From: Ignavibacteriales bacterium
GTDB taxonomy: Bacteria > Bacteroidota > Ignavibacteria > Ignavibacteriales > Melioribacteraceae
Assembly (NCBI GenBank): GCA_021740915.1
Contig: JAIOYW010000002.1
Location: 248,001-312,000 of the forward strand
Direction of reading: 5' to 3'
Length of the DNA stretch: 64,000 nt
Part shown: piece after piece, positions 33,189-42,784 of the stretch
How the letters are laid out: each line of letters starts with the position of its first letter
Numbering within the stretch: the stretch's first letter is position 1
The notes under the pieces: model-generated
Database searches by the model: none
What the model was told of the DNA's origin: nothing
The model's input: the letters and a program-made list of their open reading frames with translations, nothing else
Position numbers and translations under genes: made by a program

Positions 33189-34721
33189 ATCCGGGTTAAC
33201 TATATATATTTCAAACTCACCGATCTGGGCTAAAATGGGTGACTCTGTAATTCTGCCTGGGAAAAGAGGATTTATACTAAAGCCCTGACGGCGAAGTTCT
33301 CTGATTTTTGGCAGGCTTTTTATAAAATAGATTTTTTTATCCGCAAAATCCATACCCCGAAGATTCTCAAAGGAATTTTTATCATCTAATACTTCGTTCT
33401 GAGTCAAAAACACAATTTTCAATTTCTCGGCCCTATTAAAAATTTGAATGCCATATGCGGTATGATGGTCACTAATTACAATTCCCTCTAATTTTTCCAG
33501 ATATTTCTTAAACTCCGCCTTATTTCCGACATCAAAATAATTGTTATATGACTGTGCCATGAATAGCGAAACAATAAAAACTAGTATAAGAATAGGATAA
33601 ATAAATATATTTTTTTGTTCAGCTAAAAAACTTGCCGAAATAATTATTGCAGGCACAAACAACACATATGAATACCATGAAAACCTGAGATCCAACGGAT
33701 TATAACTTTGAAGCCCGGTGGGCAGGGCAGCGAGGCTAAGCAGCAGGATAATATAATAGAAGTGGACGGATTTCGCTTTTCGCCAATAAATCATCAACAG
33801 AGCGATAATCAGAGATATCAGGGGTATAAACAGGAAAAACCTGCGCAAAAGGATATACTTTAAATTGAGTGATATCTGATATAAAACCTGGATGACAGGA
33901 GAAGATTTTTGTATTTCTTCCGGAATTGTAAACGGGAAAAAATTGTACCAGGCAAATTCATAATTGGCAGCCAAAACAGTAAACCGGTGAAAAAAGTCAC
34001 CCTTGATGAAAAGATAAAATAATCCCTCTGTTAAAACTCCCCCAAGAAGCACGATTAAAGAAATTACTATATAGCGGTAAGAGTTATTTTTTTTGTGCCA
34101 GAGAAAAACCGTAATAATAATTAAAGCTGGAAGGATAAAGAATACGACTGACTTAAAAAGAAGCGCAATAAAAAAAGCGAGCCCTGAAAAAAAAGCGTAA
34201 AAATTCGATCCATTTGTAACGGCAAGAAGCAATAGGAGAAGTCCTAAACCGATAAAAAATGCTGACTGCAGATCAACAAAATTTATTGTTGCAAATATTA
34301 CGTCAATCGGGAAAATGGCTAAAATAAATGCAGCTATAATTGCCGGGAATTTTTTTTTCGAAAGTATCAATGTAATTTGATATATAACAAAGAGACTAAG
34401 GAGTGAAAAAAGGAAGGGAAAAATAATTGTAGATACTTCAGATTTCCCGAAAATACTTATCGCAGCAGAAGTGAAAAAATACTGGCCAATACGGAGCGGG
34501 ATAACAGGGTAGCCAAAAAAAATGCCGCTTTCGCTTAGTGCATATCCAGCGTAATATGCATCATCTGAAAAGACCATTCCTGAATAGAAATAAAGCCTCA
34601 GAACAAATGCCAGAGAAAAAATAAATATCAGATTTGAGTCAAAGCTTGTTTTTCTCAGAACATTTTTAACAATTCTTATCAGTCCGGTTTCTGATCCATA
34701 AGACAGATGGTCTCTCTTCAC
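33174..34721 (-). CDS. GT39/ArnT-like membrane glycosyltransferase
   Basis: The 515-residue protein has about 12 transmembrane helices. The first periplasmic loop carries the GT39/PMT pattern: YSGMVFSDDAYYAGYALSESG with the catalytic acidic pair DD, followed by PLRIGQYFFTSAAISIFG. Such GT-C enzymes transfer sugars from polyprenyl phosphate to lipid A or proteins in the periplasm. The C-terminal 130 residues form a soluble periplasmic part. The acceptor is unknown. It is probably read alone and its end overlaps the secreted GH3 gene. Confidence 0.8.
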   Translation of the reverse strand: MKRDHLSYGSETGLIRIVKNVLRKTSFDSNLIFIFSLAFVLRLYFYSGMVFSDDAYYAGYALSESGIFFGYPVIPLRIGQYFFTSAAISIFGKSEVSTIIFPFLFSLLSLFVIYQITLILSKKKFPAIIAAFILAIFPIDVIFATINFVDLQSAFFIGLGLLLLLLAVTNGSNFYAFFSGLAFFIALLFKSVVFFILPALIIITVFLWHKKNNSYRYIVISLIVLLGGVLTEGLFYLFIKGDFFHRFTVLAANYEFAWYNFFPFTIPEEIQKSSPVIQVLYQISLNLKYILLRRFFLFIPLISLIIALLMIYWRKAKSVHFYYIILLLSLAALPTGLQSYNPLDLRFSWYSYVLFVPAIIISASFLAEQKNIFIYPILILVFIVSLFMAQSYNNYFDVGNKAEFKKYLEKLEGIVISDHHTAYGIQIFNRAEKLKIVFLTQNEVLDDKNSFENLRGMDFADKKIYFIKSLPKIRELRRQGFSINPLFPGRITESPILAQIGEFEIYIVNPDLFKK

Positions 34722-34765
34722 GAAAGGGCTAACCCTCCATATTCAGAATTCTTAGCTATTGCAGC

Positions 34766-35665
34766 TTAGTTAAATGTATATCTCAGGCTGATAATATGCC
34801 CGGTTCCTAATCCTTCTGAATATGGCGAATATGCATAATCAAAATTGATATCCGAATAAAAGAAGCCGACTCCCGCAGAAAAATTGCGTGTATCAAGACC
34901 TGGCTGCAATCCAGTCCTGACAGCTATCAATGACTTGTAAACAGCTTCTAAAGCGAATGCCGGGCTGTTAACAGCGGATTCAAAATAGTAATGATATCCG
35001 CCGAGAAAAAGAAATGAAAGATCATAATCATGAAGAGCATAATTCCAGGATGCCCCAAGTCTCAGATCAGCAGGTAATTTAGTCGCCTCATTCCTCAATT
35101 CGTCCATACTGCCGATGTTGCGCAAAGATAGTCCGATCAGTAATTTATCATCCAGCATCGGTTTTGAAAGCCCAAAATCAAAAGCATAGCCCTGGGAATT
35201 ATCAGTGTATAATCCCTCATAAATATATTTAACATTTACACCTGCCGAAATCCCTTCAAAAGCCATGAATGCAGAAGATAAAGAAAGATAAAAATAATGA
35301 GCATTAAATGTTGAGAGGGCATCCCCCGGCAAATTGCGTATCTCAATATTAGGAATAGTCGTATTATTAGCGTATAATGCTAAGGGTATTCCCCAGACAG
35401 GCATTGAAGCGCCGACAGCCTGGCTCGTGATATCCTGCAGCAATTGATTATGAGAGACAGTGATCTGCTCCTTCTTCAGTCCGGTCAGAAGTGCAGGATT
35501 ATAATTAAATGATGAAACATCATTGGAAAGTACAATACCCAGATCAGCCAGAGCTGCATTTCTTGCCCCCGATGGGTGTTTCAAAAATGCAAGACCTGTT
35601 TTGCCAGCTTCCTGTGAAAGAAGCACTGTAGATAATAAAAAAAGGGAAACGATAATTTTTTTCAT
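34766..35665 (-). CDS. PorV/PorQ-like outer-membrane beta-barrel protein
   Basis: The 299-residue protein has a signal peptide ending at LLSQEAG and the FadL-like PorV/PorQ family start TGLAFLKHPSGARNAALADLGIVLSNDVSSFNYNPALL. Repeated amphipathic beta strands and a final aromatic strand (ISLRYTFN) fit an outer-membrane barrel. PorV is the shuttle/attachment protein of type IX secretion; PorQ is an associated barrel. It is the last gene of a five-gene cluster with lipoproteins and a T9SS-type cargo gene. It starts 4 bp after the preceding lipoprotein gene. Confidence 0.8.
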   Translation of the reverse strand: MKKIIVSLFLLSTVLLSQEAGKTGLAFLKHPSGARNAALADLGIVLSNDVSSFNYNPALLTGLKKEQITVSHNQLLQDITSQAVGASMPVWGIPLALYANNTTIPNIEIRNLPGDALSTFNAHYFYLSLSSAFMAFEGISAGVNVKYIYEGLYTDNSQGYAFDFGLSKPMLDDKLLIGLSLRNIGSMDELRNEATKLPADLRLGASWNYALHDYDLSFLFLGGYHYYFESAVNSPAFALEAVYKSLIAVRTGLQPGLDTRNFSAGVGFFYSDINFDYAYSPYSEGLGTGHIISLRYTFN

Positions 35666-35669
35666 GCTA

Positions 35670-36317
35670 TTAAAAATCCTTCACCAGTCCTGTAGCTGTA
35701 TTGTACCAGAAAATTTTTGAATTAGTGCCATTGTAATAATGTGCAAGCCAGTCAACAGAATCATTGATAGAATTTATATCAATTGCTTTTGAAGGAAAGA
35801 GAAACAGATCAACCTGAGTTCCGCTGTTTGAATTTCTGAAAGCTGATCCGCCATTACTTTCGAAACGAGGCATTACACCGTCACTATCTAGAAAGTTAAC
35901 GCTCAAATTAATTTTTACTTTTGTCAGAAGTCCGAACACACTTTCCAGTTTACCTTTTGCGTTTGCGTCCTTAACCAGATCGGTTACTGTGGAGAGGCTC
36001 AACGGACTTTTAATTATCCCCCCTGCTACAGTCGGGATATAAATCTCGGTAGATCGTTTGGATTCGGAGCCGACAATATAGAAAAAACCTTTTACTGAAG
36101 AAAAATCCGTAAGATCCATGACGCCATCGGAACCAATATTCCTGCAAACAACGGAGGAAAGCTGCGCATCAGATGCAAAATCTTTACGCGCTTCAGTAAG
36201 CACGGCATCAATCCTGTCTTTCACGGTAATTTCTGTGCCAAGGATTGCGTTAATTATTTCATCATCACACGAAGTGAGAGTAACTAAAACTACGATAACA
36301 AATATTAATTTTTTCAT
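35670..36317 (-). CDS. Predicted lipoprotein, function unknown
   Basis: The 215-residue protein begins with a lipoprotein signal (VTLTSC lipobox, Cys17). A polar domain follows with VKDRIDAVLTEARKDFASDAQLSSVVCRNIGSDG. It is not a family I recognise. It lies between two PorV/PorQ-like genes with gaps of 1 and 4 bp, so it is clearly in the same transcript and probably works at the outer membrane with them. Confidence 0.7.
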   Translation of the reverse strand: MKKLIFVIVVLVTLTSCDDEIINAILGTEITVKDRIDAVLTEARKDFASDAQLSSVVCRNIGSDGVMDLTDFSSVKGFFYIVGSESKRSTEIYIPTVAGGIIKSPLSLSTVTDLVKDANAKGKLESVFGLLTKVKINLSVNFLDSDGVMPRFESNGGSAFRNSNSGTQVDLFLFPSKAIDINSINDSVDWLAHYYNGTNSKIFWYNTATGLVKDF

Positions 36318-36318
36318 A

Positions 36319-37311
36319 TCAGAAAATAATGTTTACTCCAATAATATGTGGATTATACAGAGAATAAGGTTCAACAAGGAAAGCATAGTCTATTCCTACC
36401 TTAATATCTCCAAGTGAATATGTGTAAGAAAACCCTGCCGAAAATCTTGGAGGGTCATCTGAATTTCTAAAATTATAACGGTCAAATCCTGCACGCAGAC
36501 CAAGATCGCTAACAATACGGTATTCAGCGCCAAGCCTGAGAAAAGTAGTTCCCGCATTGCTTGCCTCTAATTCAGCGCCCAGCAATAGATCGGGGTTATC
36601 TAATTTATAAGCGGCAGATAATTTTTTCATAAGCGGAAATTTTTCTATTGTGTTAGATCCTTCCTGCCCGTAAAGTTCCGCGGTATCCCATGTATATTTG
36701 CTGTTAAGATCGGAGATTACGAACCCGATTCTCAGATTGTCAGTCGCAGAATAAAGCACGCCCACATCAAATCCCAGCCCTGTTGAAGTTATGCTCTCAT
36801 AAAGTTTGTAATAATAGAATTTTACTGAAACGCCTAAGGCGACTTTTCTTGAAAATCGGTTAGAAAGCCCGATAAAAAACTGATTCTCGGAAGTCTGAAG
36901 TTCGCCTGTGCTGATTCCCTGGTTGTCGCGTCCGTCAATATTCGACACTCCGGAATTAATGATGCCGAGACTCAATCCCGCAGCTCTTCTCCAGGATTTT
37001 GAAGAATCCTCTCCCGGAGGACCAAATTCAAAGCGTCTGCTGAAATTTATAAAATTAAGACTCCGGTCTAAGGAGAGAATCGAATATGAAGCCTGGAATG
37101 AATTATTCTCCTGAAAAACACCGAGCGCCGGATTATAATAGGAAGTGAGAGTGCCTTCCGTAACGGCTCCCATTGCATTGCCCATTGCAATTCCTCTTGC
37201 TCCGAAACCCATCCTGCTGAAGGAGCCTGGCAGACTGTTAAGAGGTGTAAACTGCGGCTGGGCGATCAATACCTGTGAAATAATTATAACTAAGAAAAAT
37301 GATTTTTTCAA
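36319..37311 (-). CDS. PorV/PorQ-like outer-membrane beta-barrel protein (second copy)
   Basis: The 330-residue protein has a signal peptide (ending LIAQPQ) and the family N-terminus FGARGIAMGNAMGAVTEGTLTSYYNPAL, then many beta strands and the final strand IIGVNIIF. It belongs to the same broad PorV/PorQ family as the gene at 34766 but is clearly divergent from it. It lies between the propeller gene and the lipoprotein gene. A type IX secretion role (cargo release or sugar/A-LPS attachment) is inferred from family and context. Confidence 0.8.
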   Translation of the reverse strand: MKKSFFLVIIISQVLIAQPQFTPLNSLPGSFSRMGFGARGIAMGNAMGAVTEGTLTSYYNPALGVFQENNSFQASYSILSLDRSLNFINFSRRFEFGPPGEDSSKSWRRAAGLSLGIINSGVSNIDGRDNQGISTGELQTSENQFFIGLSNRFSRKVALGVSVKFYYYKLYESITSTGLGFDVGVLYSATDNLRIGFVISDLNSKYTWDTAELYGQEGSNTIEKFPLMKKLSAAYKLDNPDLLLGAELEASNAGTTFLRLGAEYRIVSDLGLRAGFDRYNFRNSDDPPRFSAGFSYTYSLGDIKVGIDYAFLVEPYSLYNPHIIGVNIIF

Positions 37312-37331
37312 AACTTCTCCGCAATCAAAAT

Positions 37332-38918
37332 TTATCTTACAACAAGGATTTTGCCATAGAATGTATCTGAACTACCAGCATCAATCCTGTAAAAATATAC
37401 GCCATTTGGAACGATTTTTCCCTGCTCATCCCTGCCGTCCCAGAATTCAAAATGATCCTGATTTCCATCTCTTGGAGCATTTTGTAGTAAAGTCCGAACG
37501 AGGTTCATTCCAAAATCAAATAACCGGATAGTTACAGCGGACTGTGTACCGAGCCTGAATTTAATCCTGGTGTATCCAAGGTTTGGTGAAAATGGATTGG
37601 GAAATGCATAAGTTTCGCTCACAGACGGTAATGGTTCTGAAGCAAGTAATATCTTCCATTCGCCGTTCCACATTCCCCCGCTTTCCTGAAGTCTGACAAG
37701 ACCTTCTCCGCCGGAACCCAGCCAGAAATAATCAAGATTTCCTGAATTATTATGACCGGCAGAATAATAAACCGGATCAATTATTGTGAGTGAATTTGAA
37801 AAATCCCGCACTTCTATTGGAGAAAACCAGCTTGAACCAAGATTTGAAGAACGGAAAACACCTCTATCAGTCGGTATTATTACGTCAGTATAGGTGTAAG
37901 TCTGATCCGAAAAATTTCTGAATGCAAAATTGTGTGCTTTTTCATCTTCGAGGAAAATTCTCCAGGTCTCGCCTCTGTCAAAAGAAGCGCTGATTGCATT
38001 AAATTCTGTCTGACCTTCTGCCCGCCAAGTTGCAGCCCAGACTGAATTCGAGCCGCTATTATAGCCGATTGCAGTTACGAAATTTCCGCTGACGGGTTCA
38101 TCCGAATTGAGCCTGTTGAATTTTTTCCAGCTTATATTTCCCGTAATACTATTAATAGTTCCCCTGTTTATACCGCCTGCAGTTCCAACGTAGATTGTTG
38201 TATCGCCGGCGCCTGCCACCGAAAACACTCTGTGATTCAGATTGTTCTCATTACCAAATCTACCCTTGACCGGCTGTAATGAAAATGAATAAGCGCTGTC
38301 CGGATTTATTTCATTAAGATAATCAGGTGGAATTACAACCCTTTGCCATGTTTCGCCACGGTCTGTTGTGCGCCTCAAACCACCGGCAAAAGTGCTGATC
38401 CAGACTGACCCCGGTGTAAACCCAATATCATAATTAATATTATTGATTGTCGTAGTAATTGGAAGCGCTCTTAAGGTGTTGACTCCATAAATCACTGTAG
38501 TATCATTTTCGTTATCGAGCGGCTGTGAAACTTTATGCCAGGTCAGACCATAATTTGTCGAATAGCGCAGACCGCTGCCTTCCGGAAGATTCTGACCATC
38601 TCTTTCTACAGAGTGACCGGTTCCCGCCCAGATGACGCCTTCAGAAAAGCCCAATGAAGTTATCGATTCTTCTCCGAAATCAGGGTGACGATAAAAACTT
38701 GTCCAGGAATTTCCATTATCTGTTGATTTATTCAGACCTCTTGAAGTACCAATCCAAATTGTGTCTTCAACGAAAATGATATCAAGAATTGAATTCCCGG
38801 TCGGAACCGAACGCGAAATTTTGGAAAGATTCTGAATGTCGGTTTTATACTCCTGTGGAAAAAGCTGGGCAAAAGCAAGTTCACCCGTTATAAATATTAA
38901 AATCAAAATTTTTTTCAT
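37332..38918 (-). CDS. Secreted BNR/propeller-type protein with FlgD/T9SS C-terminal domain
   Basis: The 528-residue protein has a signal peptide and repeated beta-propeller blades with sialidase-like Asp-box/WIGT motifs (IWIGTSRGLNKSTDNGNSW, VWISTFAGGLRRTTDRGETW, YVGTAGGINRG). It ends in an immunoglobulin-like FlgD/CTD module (AFPNPFSPNLGYTRIKF to VYFYRIDAGSSDTFYGKILVVR), the Ignavibacteria-style secretion signal. It is likely exported through the type IX system; whether it binds or cuts a ligand is unknown. Its ATG overlaps the stop of the upstream lipoprotein gene (TAATG). Confidence 0.8.
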   Translation of the reverse strand: MKKILILIFITGELAFAQLFPQEYKTDIQNLSKISRSVPTGNSILDIIFVEDTIWIGTSRGLNKSTDNGNSWTSFYRHPDFGEESITSLGFSEGVIWAGTGHSVERDGQNLPEGSGLRYSTNYGLTWHKVSQPLDNENDTTVIYGVNTLRALPITTTINNINYDIGFTPGSVWISTFAGGLRRTTDRGETWQRVVIPPDYLNEINPDSAYSFSLQPVKGRFGNENNLNHRVFSVAGAGDTTIYVGTAGGINRGTINSITGNISWKKFNRLNSDEPVSGNFVTAIGYNSGSNSVWAATWRAEGQTEFNAISASFDRGETWRIFLEDEKAHNFAFRNFSDQTYTYTDVIIPTDRGVFRSSNLGSSWFSPIEVRDFSNSLTIIDPVYYSAGHNNSGNLDYFWLGSGGEGLVRLQESGGMWNGEWKILLASEPLPSVSETYAFPNPFSPNLGYTRIKFRLGTQSAVTIRLFDFGMNLVRTLLQNAPRDGNQDHFEFWDGRDEQGKIVPNGVYFYRIDAGSSDTFYGKILVVR

Positions 38919-39724
38919 TAATTAACAGTTACATTAGTTGTGAGTACATTACTGATTTTTTTGCCTTTATCTTTTGCTGCAAATTCAAATTTCCATGGGC
39001 CTGTCGGCGCAGTCGTACCGAACGAATTTTTAAACGTGTAAATTCCGTCCCCTGCCTGAGTGTCTCCATATACATCGAGATTCCCGGAATCATCCATCGG
39101 GAATTCTGATAAGCCCGTTCTTGTGTCAATAACAACTGTACCATCAGGGCGGTAAAGTTTGAAGAAAACAGTTGTTATATCGGAATAACCGTTTGCATCG
39201 GCAGCTTTAACTGAGAAAATAAAACTCTCACCCCTGTTAACGCTGGCGGGTATATTCAGATCACTGAGAACAGGAGCCTCATTGCTCGTGCCATTATCAT
39301 ACAGGATTTTGTGGACACCAATTTTTACAACTTCCCCGTTATTTTTCCTGCAGAAAAAAGCAAAGTCATAATAATCCGAAGGATAGAGTACGCTCATTGT
39401 AATTCTGCCGGTATAAATATTATCATCACGTGTAATATCACCATTAGCTGAAGTATTTCCATCATCCCTAAGCTGTTTATAGGAAATTATTTCCTGCTTT
39501 CCATCTGCACTTGAAAGGCTAAGCCAGATATCCTCAGGTTTGCTCTCTCCGGTAAAGTGCAGGTTCAAAGTTATAACAGAATCAGTTACTGTTTTGGTGA
39601 AATAGAGAGGTGCTTCTATCTTCGTCAGCCTGAATTCTCCTGAAGCGGAAGAACTATCAACTATTCCCTCAGGTATTTCAGTACAGCCCAAAGCAAGAAT
39701 AATCAGAATGAATAATTTTTTCAT
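38918..39724 (-). CDS. Predicted lipoprotein with two beta-sandwich domains
   Basis: The 268-residue protein has a short lipoprotein signal (LILALGC) and two copies of an Ig-like exported domain. Both end with similar calcium-site-like loops, DDGNTSANGDITRDDNIYTG (about 86-105) and DDSGNLDVYGDTQAGDGIYTF (about 213-233), seen in surface-anchored Bacteroidota/Ignavibacteria proteins. It is the first gene of the five-gene secretion/envelope cluster and overlaps the propeller gene by one base. Partner or ligand unknown. Confidence 0.7.
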   Translation of the reverse strand: MKKLFILIILALGCTEIPEGIVDSSSASGEFRLTKIEAPLYFTKTVTDSVITLNLHFTGESKPEDIWLSLSSADGKQEIISYKQLRDDGNTSANGDITRDDNIYTGRITMSVLYPSDYYDFAFFCRKNNGEVVKIGVHKILYDNGTSNEAPVLSDLNIPASVNRGESFIFSVKAADANGYSDITTVFFKLYRPDGTVVIDTRTGLSEFPMDDSGNLDVYGDTQAGDGIYTFKNSFGTTAPTGPWKFEFAAKDKGKKISNVLTTNVTVN

Positions 39725-39911
39725 TTAATACCCATAAAAAAAGGAAAAACCTATACAATAATCCCCACCCACCTTCAAATATACCTTAATAGATAATAAA
39801 GTGTGTGAAAAGTAGAAATTATTTTATAGGCTCTTCCCTTAGTTTTCTTCTAATGTCAAAAATACCAATAATTGCTTTTATGTGTCAAGTGATAAAATTC
39901 AGCCGCTAAAT

Positions 39912-40856
39912 TTAAAATGTTATTTCAAAAGGAACAGGTGAAAAACTCATCAGCAAAACAACAAACGCAATATAACCAATAATTTTTCTTCTGCTGTCAA
40001 GTTTATTATATTCCCAGACCGGAGGATGTTTTACACGGATAAAGAAATATAGCACAAAACTCCAGAAGAGCCAGCCGCTCCAGCCAAATCCAAGCCCTAA
40101 TTCTAAAAATGAATCAATCAATCCTGACACACCCAGAAAAATCAGAATTATCATAGAAATTGAAGCAATAGCTTCATGTTTTTTCTCTCCAAACATAGAA
40201 TAAGCGATATGCCCGCCATCAAGCTGTCCGACAGGAATCAGATTCATTGCAGTAACAAATAAACCAAACCATCCTGTACATAAAAAAGGATAATGGTAAA
40301 TCTCGGACATAGGCGGAACAAAATCTCCGGGAGAAGTAAACAACAATCTCATAAAAGAAAAGAGCAGAGTATCACCAAACCTTAATGAAATAGCGTCTTT
40401 TCCATATTCCGGGCTGAAATAATCCGGGTGTATCGTAAGAATATAGTCTGCCGGCGGAAGATTGGAAAATCCATAAGCAAGGATAATTATACAGGCGATA
40501 AATCCGGCGATTGGTCCTGAAGCGCCTATATCGAACATAGCAATATTATTCCGGACTGGAGATTTTGTTTTGATAACCGCTCCCATAGTCCCGAAATTAA
40601 AAAACCCGGGAAGCGGGGGGAAAGGGATGTAATACGGGAAAGTCACTTCAACTTTATGGTATCGGGCAGCAAAATAATGCCCGAATTCGTGTACTGTCAG
40701 GAAAAATAAAATCGCGATTGCATAAGTAAGTCCGTTAAGCAGAAAACTGAGTTCATATGGGCCTGGTTTCCCGGTAGTCCACTCAACACCCGCAATAAGT
40801 GTTGTAATAAAAGTTATTACGAATAATCCAAGGTGAATAAATAGCCTTTTACTCAT
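39912..40856 (-). CDS. Site-2-protease-family (M50) membrane metalloprotease
   Basis: The 314-residue multi-pass protein carries the zinc motif HEFGH (residues 56-60) in a membrane helix and the second motif NLIPVGQLDGGH (205-216) supplying the Asp ligand, the standard M50 architecture with no PDZ domain. Such enzymes cleave transmembrane proteins, often anti-sigma factors or signal peptides. It is the last gene of the seven-gene glycan operon, overlapping the DUF1207-like gene by four bases. Its substrate may be in the envelope, but this is inference. Confidence 0.85.
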   Translation of the reverse strand: MSKRLFIHLGLFVITFITTLIAGVEWTTGKPGPYELSFLLNGLTYAIAILFFLTVHEFGHYFAARYHKVEVTFPYYIPFPPLPGFFNFGTMGAVIKTKSPVRNNIAMFDIGASGPIAGFIACIIILAYGFSNLPPADYILTIHPDYFSPEYGKDAISLRFGDTLLFSFMRLLFTSPGDFVPPMSEIYHYPFLCTGWFGLFVTAMNLIPVGQLDGGHIAYSMFGEKKHEAIASISMIILIFLGVSGLIDSFLELGLGFGWSGWLFWSFVLYFFIRVKHPPVWEYNKLDSRRKIIGYIAFVVLLMSFSPVPFEITF

Positions 40857-41677
40857 AAATCGAAATTCAGCCCAAATGCAGTATAACGGCTATCGTGGTC
40901 AAAGTATTCGCCGTGAATATTTTTCCCATTATAATAGGCTAAATAAAGGCTGAATCCTCTGCCGTCAGGATACCCGGTTTTTATTCCAAGATTTACTGAA
41001 TTATTCCCTCTTCGTTTATCAATATTTACGACTCTAAGATCGTATGCCCCATAAAAATAAATCCTTTCAGAAATTCCCGAAGGTATTGTGTACTCAGCTC
41101 CGAGATGCCAGATATCTTTTCCAAGCCATGAAGGATCGACATGAAATATGTAGGACGCCCCGGCATAAAAACGGAATGCACCTTTTGCATAATAAGGAAT
41201 AAATTCTAAAAACTCGCGGCTGTAAACTCGGGGGTTAAGTCCATCACGCCACTGGTTTAACGCTCCTTCGAAATGCCCGTCAACAAAATGCGCGCTGATA
41301 TGACTTAAGCGCAGCCTTGCGCCAAGTTCATAATTGCAGAATTTTTTTTTCCATGTTCCGTTAATACCAAACAAATAATCGACCGCATCGACCGGGAAAT
41401 GAAAATTCGATTCACCCCTGAGCAGAGTATAAGTAAAAAGATCAGCCCCGAAAGAAAATGTTCCGCTCTCCTTATTTGTCCAATGCATTAAATCTATTGA
41501 TGTGCCGATATCAAGCCTCAGTTTATTTTCATTAAATTCAAAAAGGGCTCCGGCTTTTGGCTCGATTATGTTAGCAATGTATGGCTTAAAATTAAGATCA
41601 GAAGGGAAATAATCAACTGATGTCTGGGCATTAATTACCGATAACGATATGTATAAAATAAACAATACTCTTTTCAT
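40853..41677 (-). CDS. DUF1207-like predicted outer-membrane protein (copy B)
   Basis: The 274-residue protein has a signal peptide (ends INAQTS) and then the segment FPSDLNFKPYIANIIEPKAG that is shared with the gene at 45509, followed by alternating strands, DGHFEGALNQWRDGLNPRVYSREF and the C-terminal YLAYYNGKNIHGEYFDHDSRYTAFGLNFDL. The last residues are an aromatic beta strand, as in outer-membrane barrels. I believe the family is DUF1207 (from memory). It is paralogous to the first gene of the operon. Function unknown. Confidence 0.7.
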   Translation of the reverse strand: MKRVLFILYISLSVINAQTSVDYFPSDLNFKPYIANIIEPKAGALFEFNENKLRLDIGTSIDLMHWTNKESGTFSFGADLFTYTLLRGESNFHFPVDAVDYLFGINGTWKKKFCNYELGARLRLSHISAHFVDGHFEGALNQWRDGLNPRVYSREFLEFIPYYAKGAFRFYAGASYIFHVDPSWLGKDIWHLGAEYTIPSGISERIYFYGAYDLRVVNIDKRRGNNSVNLGIKTGYPDGRGFSLYLAYYNGKNIHGEYFDHDSRYTAFGLNFDL

Positions 41678-41692
41678 TTGTTAAAATCCGGA

Positions 41693-42784
41693 TTAAAACT
41701 CTCTGCCTTTCCAAACAACTTTCCTGCTGAAAATCAGCGAAAGCGGAAGCAGGATTACATAAATGATAAAATAGATCTGAAATGTTATAAAACCAGATAA
41801 TTTAAATTTTAATTCAAGTTTACGATGAAAATATTGAAGGAAAATATAATCTGCAAAAAATTTGATCAAGGTAAAAGCAAAAACCGTCCATGAGAAAAAC
41901 AATGGTAAAAGTAAGATGCCAGCATGTGCAAGAAAACCAAATGAGAGAACCGTAAATCCGCTGAGATCGCTGTCTAATCCCCCGACTCCCCAGCGCTTTT
42001 TCTGTCTTACTAATGAGCTCAGATTCTCACAGGGCATCGAAGTAACTAAAGTTCCTTTATCGAGAGGAGATATAAACTTGTATTTCTTAAGATTATACAT
42101 CGCCATCAGCAGCTTAAAATCTTCAGTGACCGAAAAAGGTATAGCCTCATAACCGCCAACTTCCTCGTAAACGCTTCTCCGGTAAGCCATATTATTCCCG
42201 ATACAACTGAGAGGTTTGCCAAGATTCATAGTGCCGGCGGCAACCGCAAGCAGATAAATAAAGTCGAGCGACTGCATCTCAAGAAACGGAGCCGCGCCAG
42301 TCTGATTTGTGTATCCGCCTACCATTGCAACATTGCCTGTGAAATAAGAGGTCATTGTTTTTGCCCAGTCGGCTGAAACAGCACAGTCTGCATCAGTTGT
42401 AAGAATTATTTCTCCCTTTGCAGTCTTTAATGCGTTTGCAAGGGCATTTGCTTTTCCTTTAAGATGACCGAGATTCTTTTCCGGGGACATGGTTCTGAAA
42501 TATTCTTTTCCCTCAATAAATTTTCGGACCAGTTCAGCCGTCTTATCGGTCGAGTGGTCATCAATTATTATTATTTCCAGCTTACTGCGGTCATAATCCA
42601 AACGATCAAGTGATTCAAGGCAGGCAATGATATTGTTTTCTTCATTCCGGGCTGCAACAAGAATACTTATTGTAGGAAATTCCGATTCCGGCAGAGTAGC
42701 ATATTTTTTTGAGGCGCCGTAAACAAAAATAACCTGCTGTATCAGATAGCCTAATATTACGATACCAAATATCAGTTCAAACAT
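41693..42784 (-). CDS. Membrane glycosyltransferase family 2 (processive-type)
   Basis: The 363-residue GT2 enzyme has an N-terminal helix, then ISILVAARNEENNIIACLESL, IIIIDDHSTDKTAELV, the DxD-like TTDADC, and LVRQKKRWGVGGL (QxxRW). Two or three C-terminal transmembrane helices follow. The QxxRW motif and membrane anchoring resemble chitin/poly-GlcNAc/cellulose-type synthases and IcaA-like enzymes. The overlap with the deacetylase gene (13 bases) suggests the product is partly deacetylated. Substrate not proven. Confidence 0.85.
   Translation of the reverse strand: MFELIFGIVILGYLIQQVIFVYGASKKYATLPESEFPTISILVAARNEENNIIACLESLDRLDYDRSKLEIIIIDDHSTDKTAELVRKFIEGKEYFRTMSPEKNLGHLKGKANALANALKTAKGEIILTTDADCAVSADWAKTMTSYFTGNVAMVGGYTNQTGAAPFLEMQSLDFIYLLAVAAGTMNLGKPLSCIGNNMAYRRSVYEEVGGYEAIPFSVTEDFKLLMAMYNLKKYKFISPLDKGTLVTSMPCENLSSLVRQKKRWGVGGLDSDLSGFTVLSFGFLAHAGILLLPLFFSWTVFAFTLIKFFADYIFLQYFHRKLELKFKLSGFITFQIYFIIYVILLPLSLIFSRKVVWKGREF

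Noticed and set aside
41862-42152. ORFs antisense to GT2 and similar long shadows elsewhere
   Set aside because: They run opposite to genes with clear domain motifs and carry none themselves.
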